Shown here one piece after another: positions 42,852-53,487 of a DNA stretch of 64,000 nt. The translations under genes and the position numbers were made by a program. The notes under the pieces are model-generated. The model worked only from the letters and a program-made list of their open reading frames with translations. It had not been told where the DNA came from and did no database searches. How positions within the stretch are numbered: the first letter of the stretch is position 1; each line of letters begins with the position of its first letter. The stretch comes from Deltaproteobacteria bacterium YD0425bin51 (lineage in GTDB: Bacteria > Desulfobacterota > Desulfobacteria > Desulfobacterales > YD0425bin51), in contig PDZS01000001.1 in the NCBI GenBank assembly GCA_002753225.1, positions 62,001 through 126,000 of the forward strand, read 5' to 3'.

Positions 42852-45302
42852 ATGATTTTTGATTATATTTTAATAATTTTAGCGCTAATAGCTTTAGCGC
42901 TATTTATAATATTTTGCCATAAAATGAGAAAGAGAGAGAATTCTTTAATAGCAACAATTAGAGAATGGGAACAAACTTTTAATTCAGTACCTGATTCTAT
43001 AGCTATTATTGGTAAAGATTATAAAATATTACGTGTAAATAAAGCTATGTCAGATCTATTAAACCTTAAACCAGAAGCTTGTATAGGAAGACTCTGTTAT
43101 GAATCTGTGCATTGCACAACTTCACCTCCAGATATATGCCTCCATGCAAAAGTATTACAAGAGGCTAAAATGGATTCTGTTGAAATATATGAAGAACGGC
43201 TTGGGATTTATTTATCTATTACTGAATGCCCTTTGTTTGATAATGATGGAAATATATTCGGAACAGTTCATATTGCTAGAGATATAACTGATCGTAAAAA
43301 AATAGAAATGGAAATCAGGAAGGCTAAAGAAAAGGCAGAAGCTTTTAGCCAAGCTAAAAGCGAATTCCTAACTAATATGAGCCACGAGATCAGAACTCCC
43401 ATGAATGCAATTATAGGGCTTACTCATCTAATTATGAATACTGAACTTAGTGTAAAGCAAAGGGAGTATTTAGGAAAAATACATGCTTCTGCGAAAACTC
43501 TTCTTGGTATTATTAATGATGTCTTAGATTTTTCCAAGATTGAAGCAGGTAAGCTCGAAATGGAAACAATAAATTTTAATTTAGAAGATGTTATAAACAA
43601 TATCAACACTATTATATCAGTTAAGACTGAAGAAAAGGGGCTTAGATTTTTTGTCAATATTGCTTCTGATGTTCCTGAAAATCTTATTGGAGATCCCCTT
43701 AGACTTGAGCAGATTTTGATAAATTTAAGCAATAATGCAGTTAAATTTACAGCAAATGGAGAGATTCTTATAAATATTTCTCAAATTAAGAAAGAAAATG
43801 ATCTTGTTACTCTTAAATTTAGCATAAAAGATACAGGTATTGGTATAAAAGAAGAACAAAAAAGCAAGCTTTTTAATTCATTTGCACAGGCAGATGGTTC
43901 TACTACTAGAAAATATGGTGGAACAGGGCTTGGCCTTGCTATTTGTAAAAAGCTAGTCAATATGATGGGTGGTGAAATTGATGTTGAAAGTGAATATGGA
44001 AAAGGGAGCACTTTTAATTTTACAGGTGTTTTTAGGGTTCAAAAAAGTCATGTAGAAAAAAAATCGACTACTTATTCAAATCTTAATTTGTATGGTTTAA
44101 AAATACTTGTAGTTGATGATAATGACACATCTCGTGATATTTTAACAAAATGTCTTGAAACTATGTCTTTCCATGCAAAAGCAGTTGAATCAGGAATGAG
44201 TGCAATTGAGGAATTAGAGAAAGAATCTGATTATGACCTGGTTATCCTTGATTGGAAAATGCCTGATATGGATGGTATTGAAACTGCAAAGTTAATTAAA
44301 AATAACCCTAATATTGCTAAAGAACCAAAGATTTTTATGGTTAGCGGGTATGGAACTGATGAAGTTATAGATGCAGCGCGTGATTTGAAAATTGAGGCAT
44401 TTATAAGCAAACCAATTACATTTTCAGCGCTTTTTAGTAATATTGTGGGTTTTTTTAGTCAGGATAAGAGAAAGACTGCTGATAATAAAAATAAAGAAGA
44501 AAAATCAAAAGAAGAAATTTTAAAATTACTTAACGGTTCAAAAATTCTAGTAGTTGAAGATAATGAGATTAATCAGCAAGTAGCTCAAGAAATATTAGAA
44601 GGAGCTGGAATAGTTGTAGAAATTGCCATAAATGGTAAAGTTGCAGTAAAAAAACTCTGTAGATATACTTATGATGCAATACTTATGGATCTTCAGATGC
44701 CTGAAATGGATGGCATTGAAACCACTCATTTCATAAGAACAGTTCTTAAGTTTAATAGTATTCCAATTATTGCAATGACTGCTCATGCTTTTGACACAGA
44801 ACGGAAAAAATGTATTGAGGCTGGAATGGATGACTATATTTCAAAACCAATAGATCCAGATCAAATGCTAACAACCCTTTCAAATTGGATTAAACCGAAG
44901 TCAGAAATAAATGAAGAATCTACTGAAATTCCTCAATGTGATGATATAAAAAATGATACTATTGAAATTCATGGCTGCCATGTAGATGAAGCTTTAAAAC
45001 GTCTTCGTGGTAATCAGAAGTTATTAATAAAGCTCCTTTTTAAATTCCGTGATGAGAGTAAAGATATAAGCGATAAAATTAAAAGTGAGCTTAAAAAAGG
45101 AGATAGAGATTCCGCTATCCGTATAGCCCATTCATTTAAAGGCTCAGCAGCAAATCTTTCTTTAAAAGACATATCTAAAGAAGGAGCAAGTATAGAAAGT
45201 GCTCTCCGTTCTCAAAATGATGACGAGTTAAATATTCTTTTAGATGGACTTGAGGAAAAGTTAAGGACTACCTTTGAAGCAATTGGAAGATTAGCTGTCT
45301 AA
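42852..45302 (+). CDS. Hybrid sensor histidine kinase: TM-PAS-HisKA-HATPase-REC-REC-Hpt
   Basis: An 816-residue protein. One N-terminal membrane segment (about residues 2-20) precedes a PAS domain (about 38-150) containing several cysteines ([19 protein letters not shown]), which might bind a metal or heme. HisKA follows with [13 protein letters not shown] (His about 178), and then HATPase with the G boxes DTGIGI and GTGLGLAI. Two receiver domains follow (phosphoacceptor Asp in VILDWKMPD and ILMDLQMPE), and an Hpt domain (His in IAHSFKGSA). GGAG at 42841-42844 supports the ATG at 42852 over a TTG at 42849. It lies 18 bp after mlaD; the target of the phosphorelay is not visible. Confidence 0.92.
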   Translation: MIFDYILIILALIALALFIIFCHKMRKRENSLIATIREWEQTFNSVPDSIAIIGKDYKILRVNKAMSDLLNLKPEACIGRLCYESVHCTTSPPDICLHAKVLQEAKMDSVEIYEERLGIYLSITECPLFDNDGNIFGTVHIARDITDRKKIEMEIRKAKEKAEAFSQAKSEFLTNMSHEIRTPMNAIIGLTHLIMNTELSVKQREYLGKIHASAKTLLGIINDVLDFSKIEAGKLEMETINFNLEDVINNINTIISVKTEEKGLRFFVNIASDVPENLIGDPLRLEQILINLSNNAVKFTANGEILINISQIKKENDLVTLKFSIKDTGIGIKEEQKSKLFNSFAQADGSTTRKYGGTGLGLAICKKLVNMMGGEIDVESEYGKGSTFNFTGVFRVQKSHVEKKSTTYSNLNLYGLKILVVDDNDTSRDILTKCLETMSFHAKAVESGMSAIEELEKESDYDLVILDWKMPDMDGIETAKLIKNNPNIAKEPKIFMVSGYGTDEVIDAARDLKIEAFISKPITFSALFSNIVGFFSQDKRKTADNKNKEEKSKEEILKLLNGSKILVVEDNEINQQVAQEILEGAGIVVEIAINGKVAVKKLCRYTYDAILMDLQMPEMDGIETTHFIRTVLKFNSIPIIAMTAHAFDTERKKCIEAGMDDYISKPIDPDQMLTTLSNWIKPKSEINEESTEIPQCDDIKNDTIEIHGCHVDEALKRLRGNQKLLIKLLFKFRDESKDISDKIKSELKKGDRDSAIRIAHSFKGSAANLSLKDISKEGASIESALRSQNDDELNILLDGLEEKLRTTFEAIGRLAV

Positions 45303-45370
45303 AAAATTAATTACTGAAACGATACTTTTTAATCCCAAAAAGATAAAACATAGGGGAAGATTTAATAATT

Positions 45371-47980
45371 ATGATAGTTTTTAATCCATTATCAATTCCT
45401 ATTTTTATTTCTGCAGTAGTTGGCATTGGGATAATTATTTATTCAAGACGTTTTAAAAATGCACCTGGAATAAAATTTTTTAGATATATGATGATTCTGG
45501 CTGTGATATGGGCATTTTTATATTCGGTTGAAATTTGTTTTACAAATATAACAGGCAGAATAATTTTCGCTGTAATCCGTTTTTTTTATTTGCCGTATAT
45601 TAGCGTAACACTTTTTTTATTTTGTCTTGAATATACTGGAAATATTAGCTGGTTGACATCAAGACGTTTGATTTTGATCTTTATTATACCAGTTTTTGCA
45701 ACAATCTTAAGTATAACTTTTCCATTTCATAATTTTTTCAGATATGATTTTGAGATGGATTTATCAGGTACTCTTCCTGTATTGAAATATAAAAACGGAT
45801 TCTTTTTTTATATATATTTTGTTTATGTTTGTTTACTTATTTTATTATCTCTATTTATTCTTGTTAAATCTTATAGAAAACAAAAAATTTTTTTCAGGGA
45901 TACAATTATTCTTTCTTTAGGCATATTAATGCCATTTTTGAGTGATTTACTTTGTAACTTTGGTATCACACCATACCGTTTGTATAATTTTACAAGCATA
46001 ACATTTATTTTTACTGGTTTTTTATATTGGCAGGCTTTTAAACGCTTTCAGATTTTTACAGCAGCTCCAATAGCAAGAAATACTGTTTTTGACAATATTC
46101 AAGACCTTGTTTTTGTCTTTGATATATCAAATATTTTAGTTGATATTAATTATGCACTAGAAAATACAGAACCAGTATTTAAAAAATCAATTGGCTTACC
46201 TGTTAATCAGTTGCCTCAAAAATGGGCAGAAATTTTTCAAAGTTGCCTTATTGAAGTAAGTAATTCCAACCCGTTCATAATGGAAGAAATAATTATTGGC
46301 TCTGCCATTTATCATTTAACTGTATCTAAAATTCTTAACAATAAAAATCATATCAAAGGTACTATTTTTCTATTTCATGACATTTCTAAACGAAAAGAAG
46401 CAGAAAATGCTTTAAAAGAAGCTAAAGAATCAGCGGAAGCTGCGAGTAGAGCTAAAAGTGAATTTCTTGCCAATATGAGCCATGAAATTCGTACCCCTAT
46501 GAATGCAATTATTGGTTTAAGCAAAATACTTCTAGATATGAATAGTACTGAGGAACAGAAAAAGTATTTAAATATAATTAACGCTGCAGGCAATAATCTT
46601 CTATCAATAATAAATGATATTTTAGATTTGTCGAAGATTGAAGCTGGTAAAATTGATATAGAAAGTCAAAGTATAATAATATCTGATATTTTAAATGACG
46701 TACAAAACATTTTATACCCATCCATTCATGCAAAAGGAATTGAGTTTTTATGTGAAAAGACAGATAGTTTTCCTATCATTAATACTGATCCAACTAGATT
46801 AAAACAGATTATCTTAAATCTTGCAAATAATGCAGTTAAATTCACATATCAAGGAATGGTTTCTATTAACGTTTCTATTGAGAATGAAACAGATACACAG
46901 GTTACTCTGTCTTTTACAGTTAAAGATACAGGTATAGGTATTCCAAAAGAGAAAATCGAACAACTGTTTCAACCTTTCTCACAAGTTTCCAAAGTTAAGG
47001 CTGGAGGTACAGGATTAGGGCTTACGATTTCCAAAAAATTAGTTGAACTTATGGGAGGAACCATTTCCCTTGAAAGTGAAGAAAATAAAGGGTCTAACTT
47101 CAGGTTTGTAATACCTTTTGAGAAGGGTTTTTTAAGTCAACATGAAGAACATATTCAAGAAAGTTCTAATGACCGGCAAGCTATCCCCATAGATTTAAAA
47201 ATTCTTGTTGTAGAAGACAATATTTTCAATCAAGAAGTTATAAAAGGATTTCTAAAAAAATATCAAGTATACTTATCTAAAAGTGGGAAAGAAGCCATAA
47301 AGATTTTGGAAAATGAATCTTTTGATCTTGTGCTGATGGATATCCAGATGCCTGAAATGGATGGGATTACAGCGACGAAAATAATACGTGATCAAAATTC
47401 AAAGGTTTTAAACCACAATATCCCAATTATTGCGATGACTGCTTATGCGATGAAGGAAGACCGTGATGTATGCCTTCAATTCGGTATGAATGGATATATT
47501 ACCAAACCGATTGATCTTAACAAATTAACTCAAGAGATCGAAAGGATACTAAGCACTAAACTTAATATCGAAACCTCAGTAGAACATGATGAGAATATGG
47601 CAAATCAAGCTTTATTTGCTCCATCCAATTTATTTAATCTTGTCAACCATGATAAATCATTAGCGTTAAAAATGATAAAAAAATTCTTAGAGGATGAGGG
47701 CTGTTTTAAGTATTTATCCAGGATAAAAAAGGCAATTGATCATAAAGAAGCTGAAAAACTCAAAGAAGCAGCACACAGTTTCAAGAGTATGATAGGATAT
47801 TTCTCTAATTCTGGAGAAGAGTTAGCCTTTGAACTTGAGGAAATGGGCAAAAAAAATGATTTCTCAAATGTAAATGAAACTTATACGGCTTTAACTGAAT
47901 TGATCACTAAAATCATACCTCTTCTAAAAGATTTGGTGCGTGATCTGGAAAAGAAAGATAATGATAAGGATACCCATTAA
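45371..47980 (+). CDS. Hybrid histidine kinase with 7TM sensor: 7TM-PAS-HisKA-HATPase-REC-Hpt
   Basis: An 869-residue protein. Seven N-terminal membrane helices (about residues 5-225) form the histidine-kinase N-terminal 7TM sensor type, and a PAS-like domain (about 235-340) follows. HisKA has [14 protein letters not shown] (His about 371), and HATPase has DTGIGIP and GTGLGLTI. One receiver domain (Asp in [10 protein letters not shown]) and a C-terminal Hpt (His in AAHSFKSMI) complete it. It is closely related in its kinase core to the preceding hybrid kinase, which suggests an old tandem duplication followed by replacement of the sensor. AGGGGAAG precedes the ATG. Confidence 0.92.
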   Translation: MIVFNPLSIPIFISAVVGIGIIIYSRRFKNAPGIKFFRYMMILAVIWAFLYSVEICFTNITGRIIFAVIRFFYLPYISVTLFLFCLEYTGNISWLTSRRLILIFIIPVFATILSITFPFHNFFRYDFEMDLSGTLPVLKYKNGFFFYIYFVYVCLLILLSLFILVKSYRKQKIFFRDTIILSLGILMPFLSDLLCNFGITPYRLYNFTSITFIFTGFLYWQAFKRFQIFTAAPIARNTVFDNIQDLVFVFDISNILVDINYALENTEPVFKKSIGLPVNQLPQKWAEIFQSCLIEVSNSNPFIMEEIIIGSAIYHLTVSKILNNKNHIKGTIFLFHDISKRKEAENALKEAKESAEAASRAKSEFLANMSHEIRTPMNAIIGLSKILLDMNSTEEQKKYLNIINAAGNNLLSIINDILDLSKIEAGKIDIESQSIIISDILNDVQNILYPSIHAKGIEFLCEKTDSFPIINTDPTRLKQIILNLANNAVKFTYQGMVSINVSIENETDTQVTLSFTVKDTGIGIPKEKIEQLFQPFSQVSKVKAGGTGLGLTISKKLVELMGGTISLESEENKGSNFRFVIPFEKGFLSQHEEHIQESSNDRQAIPIDLKILVVEDNIFNQEVIKGFLKKYQVYLSKSGKEAIKILENESFDLVLMDIQMPEMDGITATKIIRDQNSKVLNHNIPIIAMTAYAMKEDRDVCLQFGMNGYITKPIDLNKLTQEIERILSTKLNIETSVEHDENMANQALFAPSNLFNLVNHDKSLALKMIKKFLEDEGCFKYLSRIKKAIDHKEAEKLKEAAHSFKSMIGYFSNSGEELAFELEEMGKKNDFSNVNETYTALTELITKIIPLLKDLVRDLEKKDNDKDTH

Positions 47981-48002
47981 ATTTAAAAAAACTATTGATA
48001 GA

Positions 48003-49271
48003 CTAACCATCTAACTTAAAGAGTTTTCTTGTTAAATCTGTATATACTGTTTTATCAATCTGGCACCCATCAGTTTTTAGGAAAGAAATTGGATCATGAA
48101 GGATTTTGTTAATTATAGCTCGTGTCATTATAGTGATGGCTTGACTATCATTATTTGAAAGATGCTTTAATGAATGTAAGGTTTTAGATAGTTCACATTG
48201 TGCAAGGCTTTCTATTTTATTTTTTAAATCTATAATTGTGGGTACCATAGCTAGGCTCTCATACCACTTACTAAAATTAACTACAGCTTCATCTATTATT
48301 CGTTCTGCTTTAAATGCCTCTTTTTGTCTTTCCTCAATATTTTCTTCAATAATACCAGATAGATCATCAATATCATATACATAAGCGTTATCAATTTTAT
48401 TTATCTCAGGGTCAATATCTCTTGGTACCGCTATATCTATAAAGAAGATAGGACGATTCTTTCTAGGTCGCATTACACCTTTTACTTTATCACGAGAGAT
48501 AACTATATCAGGAGAGGCTGTAGAGCTTATAATTATATCAACAAACTTTAAAGCTCCATCTATTTCTTCAAAGCTTATGGCTTTGCCATTAAATTTTTGG
48601 GCAAGTTCCATACCCCGTTCAAAAGTTCTATTTGCCACCAGAATATCAGAAGCTTTATTTCTGATAAGGTGTTCAACTGCAATTTCAGCCATTTCACCAG
48701 CGCCTATAAGTAAAACTTTTTTGTTTTCAACTGTACCAAAAATTTTACGAGCAAGTTCAACTGCAGCATAACTTATTGATACAGCATGGTCTCCAATCCC
48801 AGTTTCAGTTCTAACTCTTTTTGAAACAAAAAATGCCCTGTGAATAAGCCTGTTTAAAATAACTCCTGTACTTTTTTTTGATATGGAAAGTTTGTAAGCT
48901 TCTTTTATTTGACCCAGAATTTGAGGTTCTCCTATCATCATTGAGTCTAAGCTTGATGCAACGCGAAACACATGGCGAACTGCTGTATTTCCACTATAAA
49001 TGTAAAGCAAATTCTCAAATTGATTTAAAGGGAGTTGTTTGAATTTGGAAATAAGAGTTTTAATTGCATCTACACCATATAGCTTATTTTCAATTCCTGC
49101 AACAATCTCCACTCGGTTGCATGTTGAAATAACAAGCATTTCTTTAATAATGTCAGAATATTGTAATTGTTCTAGAAATGAAAGAGCTTCATCTTTTGAA
49201 AATGCTAACTTTTCACGAATTTCAATTGGTGCAGATTTGTGATTTAACCCTAAAACTACAATTTCATGCAT
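48003..49271 (-). CDS. hemA: Glutamyl-tRNA reductase
   Basis: A 422-residue enzyme that reduces glutamyl-tRNA to glutamate-1-semialdehyde, the first step of tetrapyrrole synthesis by the C5 route. The catalytic Cys is C51 in ISTCNRVE, and the NADPH motif LLIGAGEMAEIAV is near residues 192-204. The dimerisation helix region is at the C-terminus. Substrate is supplied by GltX, encoded in this window. It overlaps the ccsA-like gene by 8 bp and is the last gene of a three-gene operon. Confidence 0.95.
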   Translation of the reverse strand: MHEIVVLGLNHKSAPIEIREKLAFSKDEALSFLEQLQYSDIIKEMLVISTCNRVEIVAGIENKLYGVDAIKTLISKFKQLPLNQFENLLYIYSGNTAVRHVFRVASSLDSMMIGEPQILGQIKEAYKLSISKKSTGVILNRLIHRAFFVSKRVRTETGIGDHAVSISYAAVELARKIFGTVENKKVLLIGAGEMAEIAVEHLIRNKASDILVANRTFERGMELAQKFNGKAISFEEIDGALKFVDIIISSTASPDIVISRDKVKGVMRPRKNRPIFFIDIAVPRDIDPEINKIDNAYVYDIDDLSGIIEENIEERQKEAFKAERIIDEAVVNFSKWYESLAMVPTIIDLKNKIESLAQCELSKTLHSLKHLSNNDSQAITIMTRAIINKILHDPISFLKTDGCQIDKTVYTDLTRKLFKLDG

Positions 49272-50058
49272 ATCTTATATAAATTATTCCTAAAAAGGTA
49301 AATATAGTTAGAACAAAACCAATGATTGCCATTATGGCAGAACGTCGTCCTCTCCATCCTACAGTAAGTCTTTCATGAATAAGCGCAGAATATAAAATCC
49401 ATGTAACGCTTGTGCATACCTCTTTAGGACTCCATGTCCAAAATTTCCCCCATACAATTTTTCCATACGTAAAACCTATAATCATCCCCAAAGATAGTAA
49501 AGTAAATCCCATGATAATAGATGTATATCCTGCTGAATCTAAAAGTTCTAAAGATGGGAGTCTTTTGAAAAAAAATCTGTTGTGCTTGGTTTTAATGGTA
49601 TATTCTTGGATAAGATATAAAAGACCTGCTCCACATGCCAAAGATAGGAAAGCGTTTCCCATGAATATAATAATAACATGTGATGCAAGCCATGAATTTT
49701 TAAATAGATTTTGGATTTCTGCTGACCTTTGAGTCGGCAGAAATATTGCTATAATTGTTATAAATAAAGTAGATAGAGCAGCATAACCCCCTAAGATTTT
49801 AAGGTTAAGTTTGTATTGAAATAACATGAAAGATATGGGTATTGCTATAGCTGCCAAAAGCAAAGTATCTTGGAGACTATTTATGGGAAATACATTGATT
49901 TGAGTGAATTTAAAAATAAAATCTGTCGAGTGAAAAAAAAGACCTGTCAATAATAAATAAAAACCTATTTTATATAAATAATTTTTTTGAATAAAAAAAT
50001 AGGCAATATATGCTGCTGTAGATAAAAAATAAAAAAGAACTGAAACAATAATTATCAT
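49264..50058 (-). CDS. CcsA/HemX-type cytochrome c assembly protein
   Basis: A 264-residue protein with about eight membrane helices. WGKFWTWSPKEVCTS (about residues 207-221) is the tryptophan-rich WGxxWxW heme-handling motif, and conserved His residues lie on either side (H126 region and H231 region). CcsA/ResC proteins carry heme to apocytochromes, while HemX homologues influence HemA levels. Its place between the siroheme enzyme and hemA supports the HemX-like reading. It overlaps both neighbours. Confidence 0.85.
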   Translation of the reverse strand: MIIIVSVLFYFLSTAAYIAYFFIQKNYLYKIGFYLLLTGLFFHSTDFIFKFTQINVFPINSLQDTLLLAAIAIPISFMLFQYKLNLKILGGYAALSTLFITIIAIFLPTQRSAEIQNLFKNSWLASHVIIIFMGNAFLSLACGAGLLYLIQEYTIKTKHNRFFFKRLPSLELLDSAGYTSIIMGFTLLSLGMIIGFTYGKIVWGKFWTWSPKEVCTSVTWILYSALIHERLTVGWRGRRSAIMAIIGFVLTIFTFLGIIYIRYA

Positions 50059-50705
50059 AATGATTCAAATTTATAATTTTGACCTAAAATTTTAAAAAGT
50101 AATTTATTTATCTCGTTAATATCTCGCTTTTTTATGAGTTCTAGTAAACCTTCTTTTATAAGATTTTCAAAAATATTCTTATTATGTTCAGAATTATTTG
50201 ATTCATTTAATATCTTGCTACGTATTTCTCCCATTAGATTAAGAAAAACATTATAACTATCATCAAATTGTTTTTCAAGTTCTCTTCGTAGATATTTTGC
50301 AAAAGCTGGACTTTTACCTGATGTGGATACAGCAATAACTAAATCACCTCTTTTAACAATAGCCGGCAATATAAAATTACATTCATCGGGTTTATCAACA
50401 ATGTTGCAAAGTATATTTTTGCTTTTAGCAGCAAAGCTTATCTCTTTATTTAAATTTTCGTGGTTTGATGCCCCAATTACAAGAAAAATTCCATCTAAAT
50501 CAGAGGATAAATAACATCGTTTTAACCATTCTATTTTATTCTCTATATATAACTGTTTTAGTTCATCAGTAATTTCAGGGCTTACTACTGTAACTTGCCC
50601 TCCTGATTCCAGTAAAGAAAGAACTTTTCTTGTTCCTATTTTCCCTCCTCCAACAACTAAACATTTTTTATTTTTAATGTCTAAATTTATAGGATAGTAT
50701 TTCAA
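50055..50705 (-). CDS. Precorrin-2 dehydrogenase / sirohydrochlorin ferrochelatase (Met8/CysG N-terminal type)
   Basis: A 216-residue protein. The NAD-binding motif VVGGGKIGTRKVLSLLE is at about residues 16-32, and SGKSPAFAKYLRRELE at about 130-145 is the CysG-B/Met8 signature. It oxidises precorrin-2 and may insert iron to give siroheme, used by sulfite reductase and for the alternative heme route of sulfate reducers. A TTG start (50705) is used, with GGAGA about 8 nt upstream on the minus strand. It is the first gene of the operon and overlaps the ccsA-like gene by 4 bp. Confidence 0.9.
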   Translation of the reverse strand: MKYYPINLDIKNKKCLVVGGGKIGTRKVLSLLESGGQVTVVSPEITDELKQLYIENKIEWLKRCYLSSDLDGIFLVIGASNHENLNKEISFAAKSKNILCNIVDKPDECNFILPAIVKRGDLVIAVSTSGKSPAFAKYLRRELEKQFDDSYNVFLNLMGEIRSKILNESNNSEHNKNIFENLIKEGLLELIKKRDINEINKLLFKILGQNYKFESL

Positions 50706-50837
50706 ATAATAGTCTCCTTTCCTTAATTTAGGTTTTTCAATCTTTTTTGTGCAAATGTAAATTATATAGTTTTTCGTATAAAAAGACCATATAATAATTG
50801 ATTATGATGGAAAAATTTAGTAGATTTTAAATAAAAA

Positions 50838-51818
50838 ATGCCAGACAGAAAAAAACCATATAAGCACTGGTTAAAGGCGGGTGACAAAAGAAATTATAAG
50901 GAAACAATAATACAAGCTAAATGGCGAGGATGGAAGCTGAAAATATTGAATCAAGAATGTCAGAGGATATTTGAAAATAGTATGACTAAAGAAAAAAATA
51001 GGATATCATCGATAGGAACAGTAGGTACATTTCTTAAGGTTGGGACATGATCAGAAGCACTGTTGAGAGTTCTCAACTTTGCATTCGAACATCCGTTGAA
51101 AAGCGAAGAGAAAGCCGTCATGCCCCTTTCCGGAGGAATAATGCAATATGGTTATCAGTGCGGCATGATTTGGGGAGCGGCGCTTGCTGCAGGAGCGGAA
51201 GCATATCGACTTTTCGGCGTTGATTCACAAGCTGAAACCAGGTCAATTCTTGCAGCAAAAAGACTTGTGGATGCTTTCCGTGCCTGCAGCGGAGAAATAA
51301 ATTGTCTTGAAATAACTGATATAGATAAGTCATCATCAATTATGAAGATGATTTTTGTTTTCCTTATAAAAGGCAAGACTATAGGCTGTATGCGTATGTC
51401 TGCAAAATATGCCCAGGCAGCATTCAATGAAATAAATATTGAATCTCCAATCCCTCCAGTAGGCTGCACGACAAGGCTGGCACGAAAGATAGGTTTATCT
51501 GAAATGCATACGGTTATGGTAGCAGGATTAGCAGGAGGTATTGGCTTATGTGGAGGTGCCTGTGGTGCATTAGGAGCAGCCATATGGATTCTTGGAATGA
51601 ACAGTATTATCAGGAAAAGTGCTAATAAAATTGATTATAAAGATCCAAAAGCATTAGATATAATCGATAGATTTTTAAAATGCACTGACTATAAATTTGA
51701 GTGCTCAGATATAGTCGGACGGAAATTTAAGAATATCAGCGAACATGCCAGATATTTAAGTGATGGAGGTTGCACCGAAATTATCAAAATGTTAGCTGAT
51801 ACATTATCTGCAGAATAA
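50838..51818 (+). CDS. C-GCAxxG-C-C family redox protein, probable selenoprotein (UGA at 51048-51050)
   Basis: One frame of 327 codons with a single in-frame TGA at 51048-51050. Before it, the product reads ISSIGTVGTFLKVGT, and after it SEALLRVLNFAFEHPL, so the UGA sits where relatives have a Cys (VGT-C-SEAL). The second half carries the family signature around GLCGGACGALGAA (about residues 234-246), with further Cys. The family is a putative redox protein, and (seleno)protein versions are known. A hairpin of bacterial SECIS type begins 11 nt after the UGA. The upstream start is uncertain: ATG 50838 or ATG 50982 (MTKEKNRISSIG). A plain nonsense mutation is possible, since nearby genes are decayed. 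Confidence 0.72.
51057..51082 (+). promoter_or_regulatory. Candidate bacterial SECIS element
   Basis: GTTGAG (51062-51067), loop AGTT, CTCAAC (51072-51077) form a perfect 6-bp upper stem. Below it, a 2x2 internal loop is closed by GCA (51057-51059) with TGC (51080-51082). The upper stem starts 11 nt after the UGA, the spacing of the E. coli fdhF SECIS, and the loop has G in its first two bases followed by U. Confidence 0.65.
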
Positions 51819-51931
51819 CTTTTCTTGAGTAAGATGGAAGAGTGACAAGCGCGCAAGAAGATAATAGGAAATGGACGGTAATATCGTTTATGATAATTAT
51901 AAAGTTAAATCAATTAGATAAGGATGCCAAT

Positions 51932-52651
51932 ATGATTAGATTTTATAGAAGATTCTTATTTTTGACGATCTTGAGTATGATCATTGGAATGCTTATAGAA
52001 TTTAAAGGGACAGCAATCGTTGTTTTTCCAGACGCTCTTTCATCAGGCATACCTTGCGATTCCTCGACGCTGATCGCAGATTTTGAAGCAAGGGACGCCT
52101 TGCCCGAATCTGATATTCCGCAATCCGACTGGTACACCAAGAACTGGAACAACGGATGGGGACCTAAAGCAGCGACTTATCCTACTGTGCAAATTCCTGC
52201 GGGCTGCGACCCGGTCAAATGGAAACGGGATCGAGTGATTGCCGTGGCCCGCAAATATCTTGGCTTGCGGTATCAACATCACCATATCCCGGGATGGAAT
52301 CCGCCGGTTAAGCTTACTCGGCAGGCTAATGAATCTAGGGGATTGGATTGTTCAAACTTTACAGCATGGGTTTATAATTTCAGTTTGGGGATCCGCTTTA
52401 CCAGTGACGTACAGGATCAGGGAGATGGAGCTAAAGCTCCTGGTAGACGTCTTGCACCAAATGAACCCTTCGCACCAGGTGATTTGCTCTTCATTCTTAA
52501 GCAGGATCGTTCAGAAGTCTCCCACGTAGTTATCTACATTAATAAGCGGAAGATTATTGACAGCCACAGAGCAAGCAATGGCGTGACTGAACACGAACCC
52601 AAAGGCTGGTACAAAACCCATTTTGCCTATGCCCGTCGTATTATTGAGTAA
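51932..52651 (+). CDS. NlpC/P60-like (C40) cysteine peptidase
   Basis: A protein of about 239 residues. A membrane/signal segment (residues about 7-26) precedes an NlpC/P60-like domain. The likely triad is Cys in GLDCSNFTAW (about 139), His in VSHVVIYI (about 197), and His in IDSHRASNG (about 211), with the usual FAPGDLLFI strand between. Such enzymes cut peptidoglycan peptides. The frame is open from a GTG at 51842, but the ATG at 51932 has AAGGA upstream and begins the signal segment. Base composition differs from the neighbours: bases 52201-52260 contain 35 G/C of 60, which suggests transfer. Confidence 0.75.
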   Translation: MIRFYRRFLFLTILSMIIGMLIEFKGTAIVVFPDALSSGIPCDSSTLIADFEARDALPESDIPQSDWYTKNWNNGWGPKAATYPTVQIPAGCDPVKWKRDRVIAVARKYLGLRYQHHHIPGWNPPVKLTRQANESRGLDCSNFTAWVYNFSLGIRFTSDVQDQGDGAKAPGRRLAPNEPFAPGDLLFILKQDRSEVSHVVIYINKRKIIDSHRASNGVTEHEPKGWYKTHFAYARRIIE

Positions 52652-52695
52652 ACTGAAACGGTAAAATTTCACAATAGAACAGGAGGTTAACTCAA

Positions 52696-52865
52696 AATTT
52701 ATCTGTACAGGTATCTGAAATACCTATAGAATCGAAAGAGTCAATCCATTCTCATGAACCTGAACAATGCTATTATACCATAAGAGGAAATGCTCTTATA
52801 TGAAGATTCATTAAGAATAGTGAAGCATGTCTCGGGAAACTATAATCAGATAGGGGGAAGTAGAT
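52696..52865 (+). pseudogene. Cupin-protein remnant
   Basis: From 52696 the frame reads NLSVQVSEIP...IHSHEPEQCYYTIRGNALI and stops at 52801-52803. HSHEPEQCYY is the metal-binding motif of small cupins (HxHxxxxQ). A good Shine-Dalgarno (AGGAGG, 52681-52686) lies upstream, but no start codon remains where one is expected. A shifted frame continues open (YEDSLRIVKHVSG) to a stop at 52863-52865. The normal cupin barrel would need about 60 more residues. It looks like a decayed gene just before the broken methyltransferase. Confidence 0.5.
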
Positions 52866-52866
52866 A

Positions 52867-53113
52867 ATGAGAAAAGAATATGTACACGGATACGGTTCTA
52901 TTGAAAATATACGATTGCAGGATCAAGCTTCTACGTTGGTTGAATTACTGCATTCCGATACGGCCTATTTACCAGGAAGTAAAGTTCTTGAAGCGGGTTG
53001 TGGTGTTGGTGCCCAAACCATCACGCTGGCGCGCAACAAGAGATTTATATCGAACAACGGAATCTGATGGCGTGTTTTGTTATACTTTCTTCAAAGCTAT
53101 TGCAAAAAAATAA
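52867..53113 (+). pseudogene. SAM-dependent methyltransferase with internal deletion
   Basis: The first 55 or so codons (frame of 52867) encode a normal methyltransferase start, with YVHGYGSIENIRLQDQA and the SAM-binding VLEAGCGVGAQTITLAR. The frame then fails at 53067. The overlapping frame ending at 53113 supplies a normal-looking C-terminus, RDLYRTTESDGVFCYTFFKAI. About 180 middle residues are missing, and the two ends are out of frame. GGGGGAAG precedes the ATG. The gene is dead. Confidence 0.7.
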
Positions 53114-53138
53114 GGTAGTGCTACACAAGTAATATCAT

Positions 53139-53486
53139 ATGCTCACAGATGTAGCCTATACACTTCAAACTGGAAGAGAAGCAATGCAAAAAAGGATAGC
53201 ATTCGAGACAAACAGCATCAGCGAGTTAATTATAAAACTGAATGACTATTGCAGCGGAAAACGTAATTTTGAATCATATGACAATGTGTGTATCAATTCA
53301 TGGCTGTCAGGTGAAGAAATTAACTGGGAATCTTTTTATTCTGATTCTGATGTTAAACCAAAACGTGTTCCTTTACCTTCTTATCCTTTTGAAAAAAAAC
53401 AATACTGGTGTGATTCTTTTTTCAAAAAAACAATAACACCGCCTCAGATAAAACTTAAAACTTTGAAATCAAAGAATAATATGTAA
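53139..53486 (+). pseudogene. Polyketide synthase linker fragment (KS-downstream linker remnant)
   Basis: A 115-codon open frame with no catalytic domain. LTDVAYTLQTGREAMQKRIAF is the linker that follows ketosynthase domains in modular, especially trans-AT, synthases. INWESFYSDSDVKPKRVPLP-SYPFEKKQYW is the closing linker (compare RISLPTYPFAKERYW). The KS before and whatever lay between the two linker halves are lost. It is the scar of a second PKS module, next to the intact synthase that starts 57 bp downstream. It might still be translated, but a function is doubtful. Confidence 0.65.
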
Positions 53487-53487
53487 T

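Noticed and set aside
43099..43287. Open frame inside the first hybrid kinase gene
   Set aside because: It is a shadow of the PAS-coding region in another frame.
51063..51818. A separate TTG-started C-GCAxxG-C-C gene
   Set aside because: It would begin inside the SECIS-like stem and lack the conserved N-terminal part that is found in the same frame upstream of the UGA.
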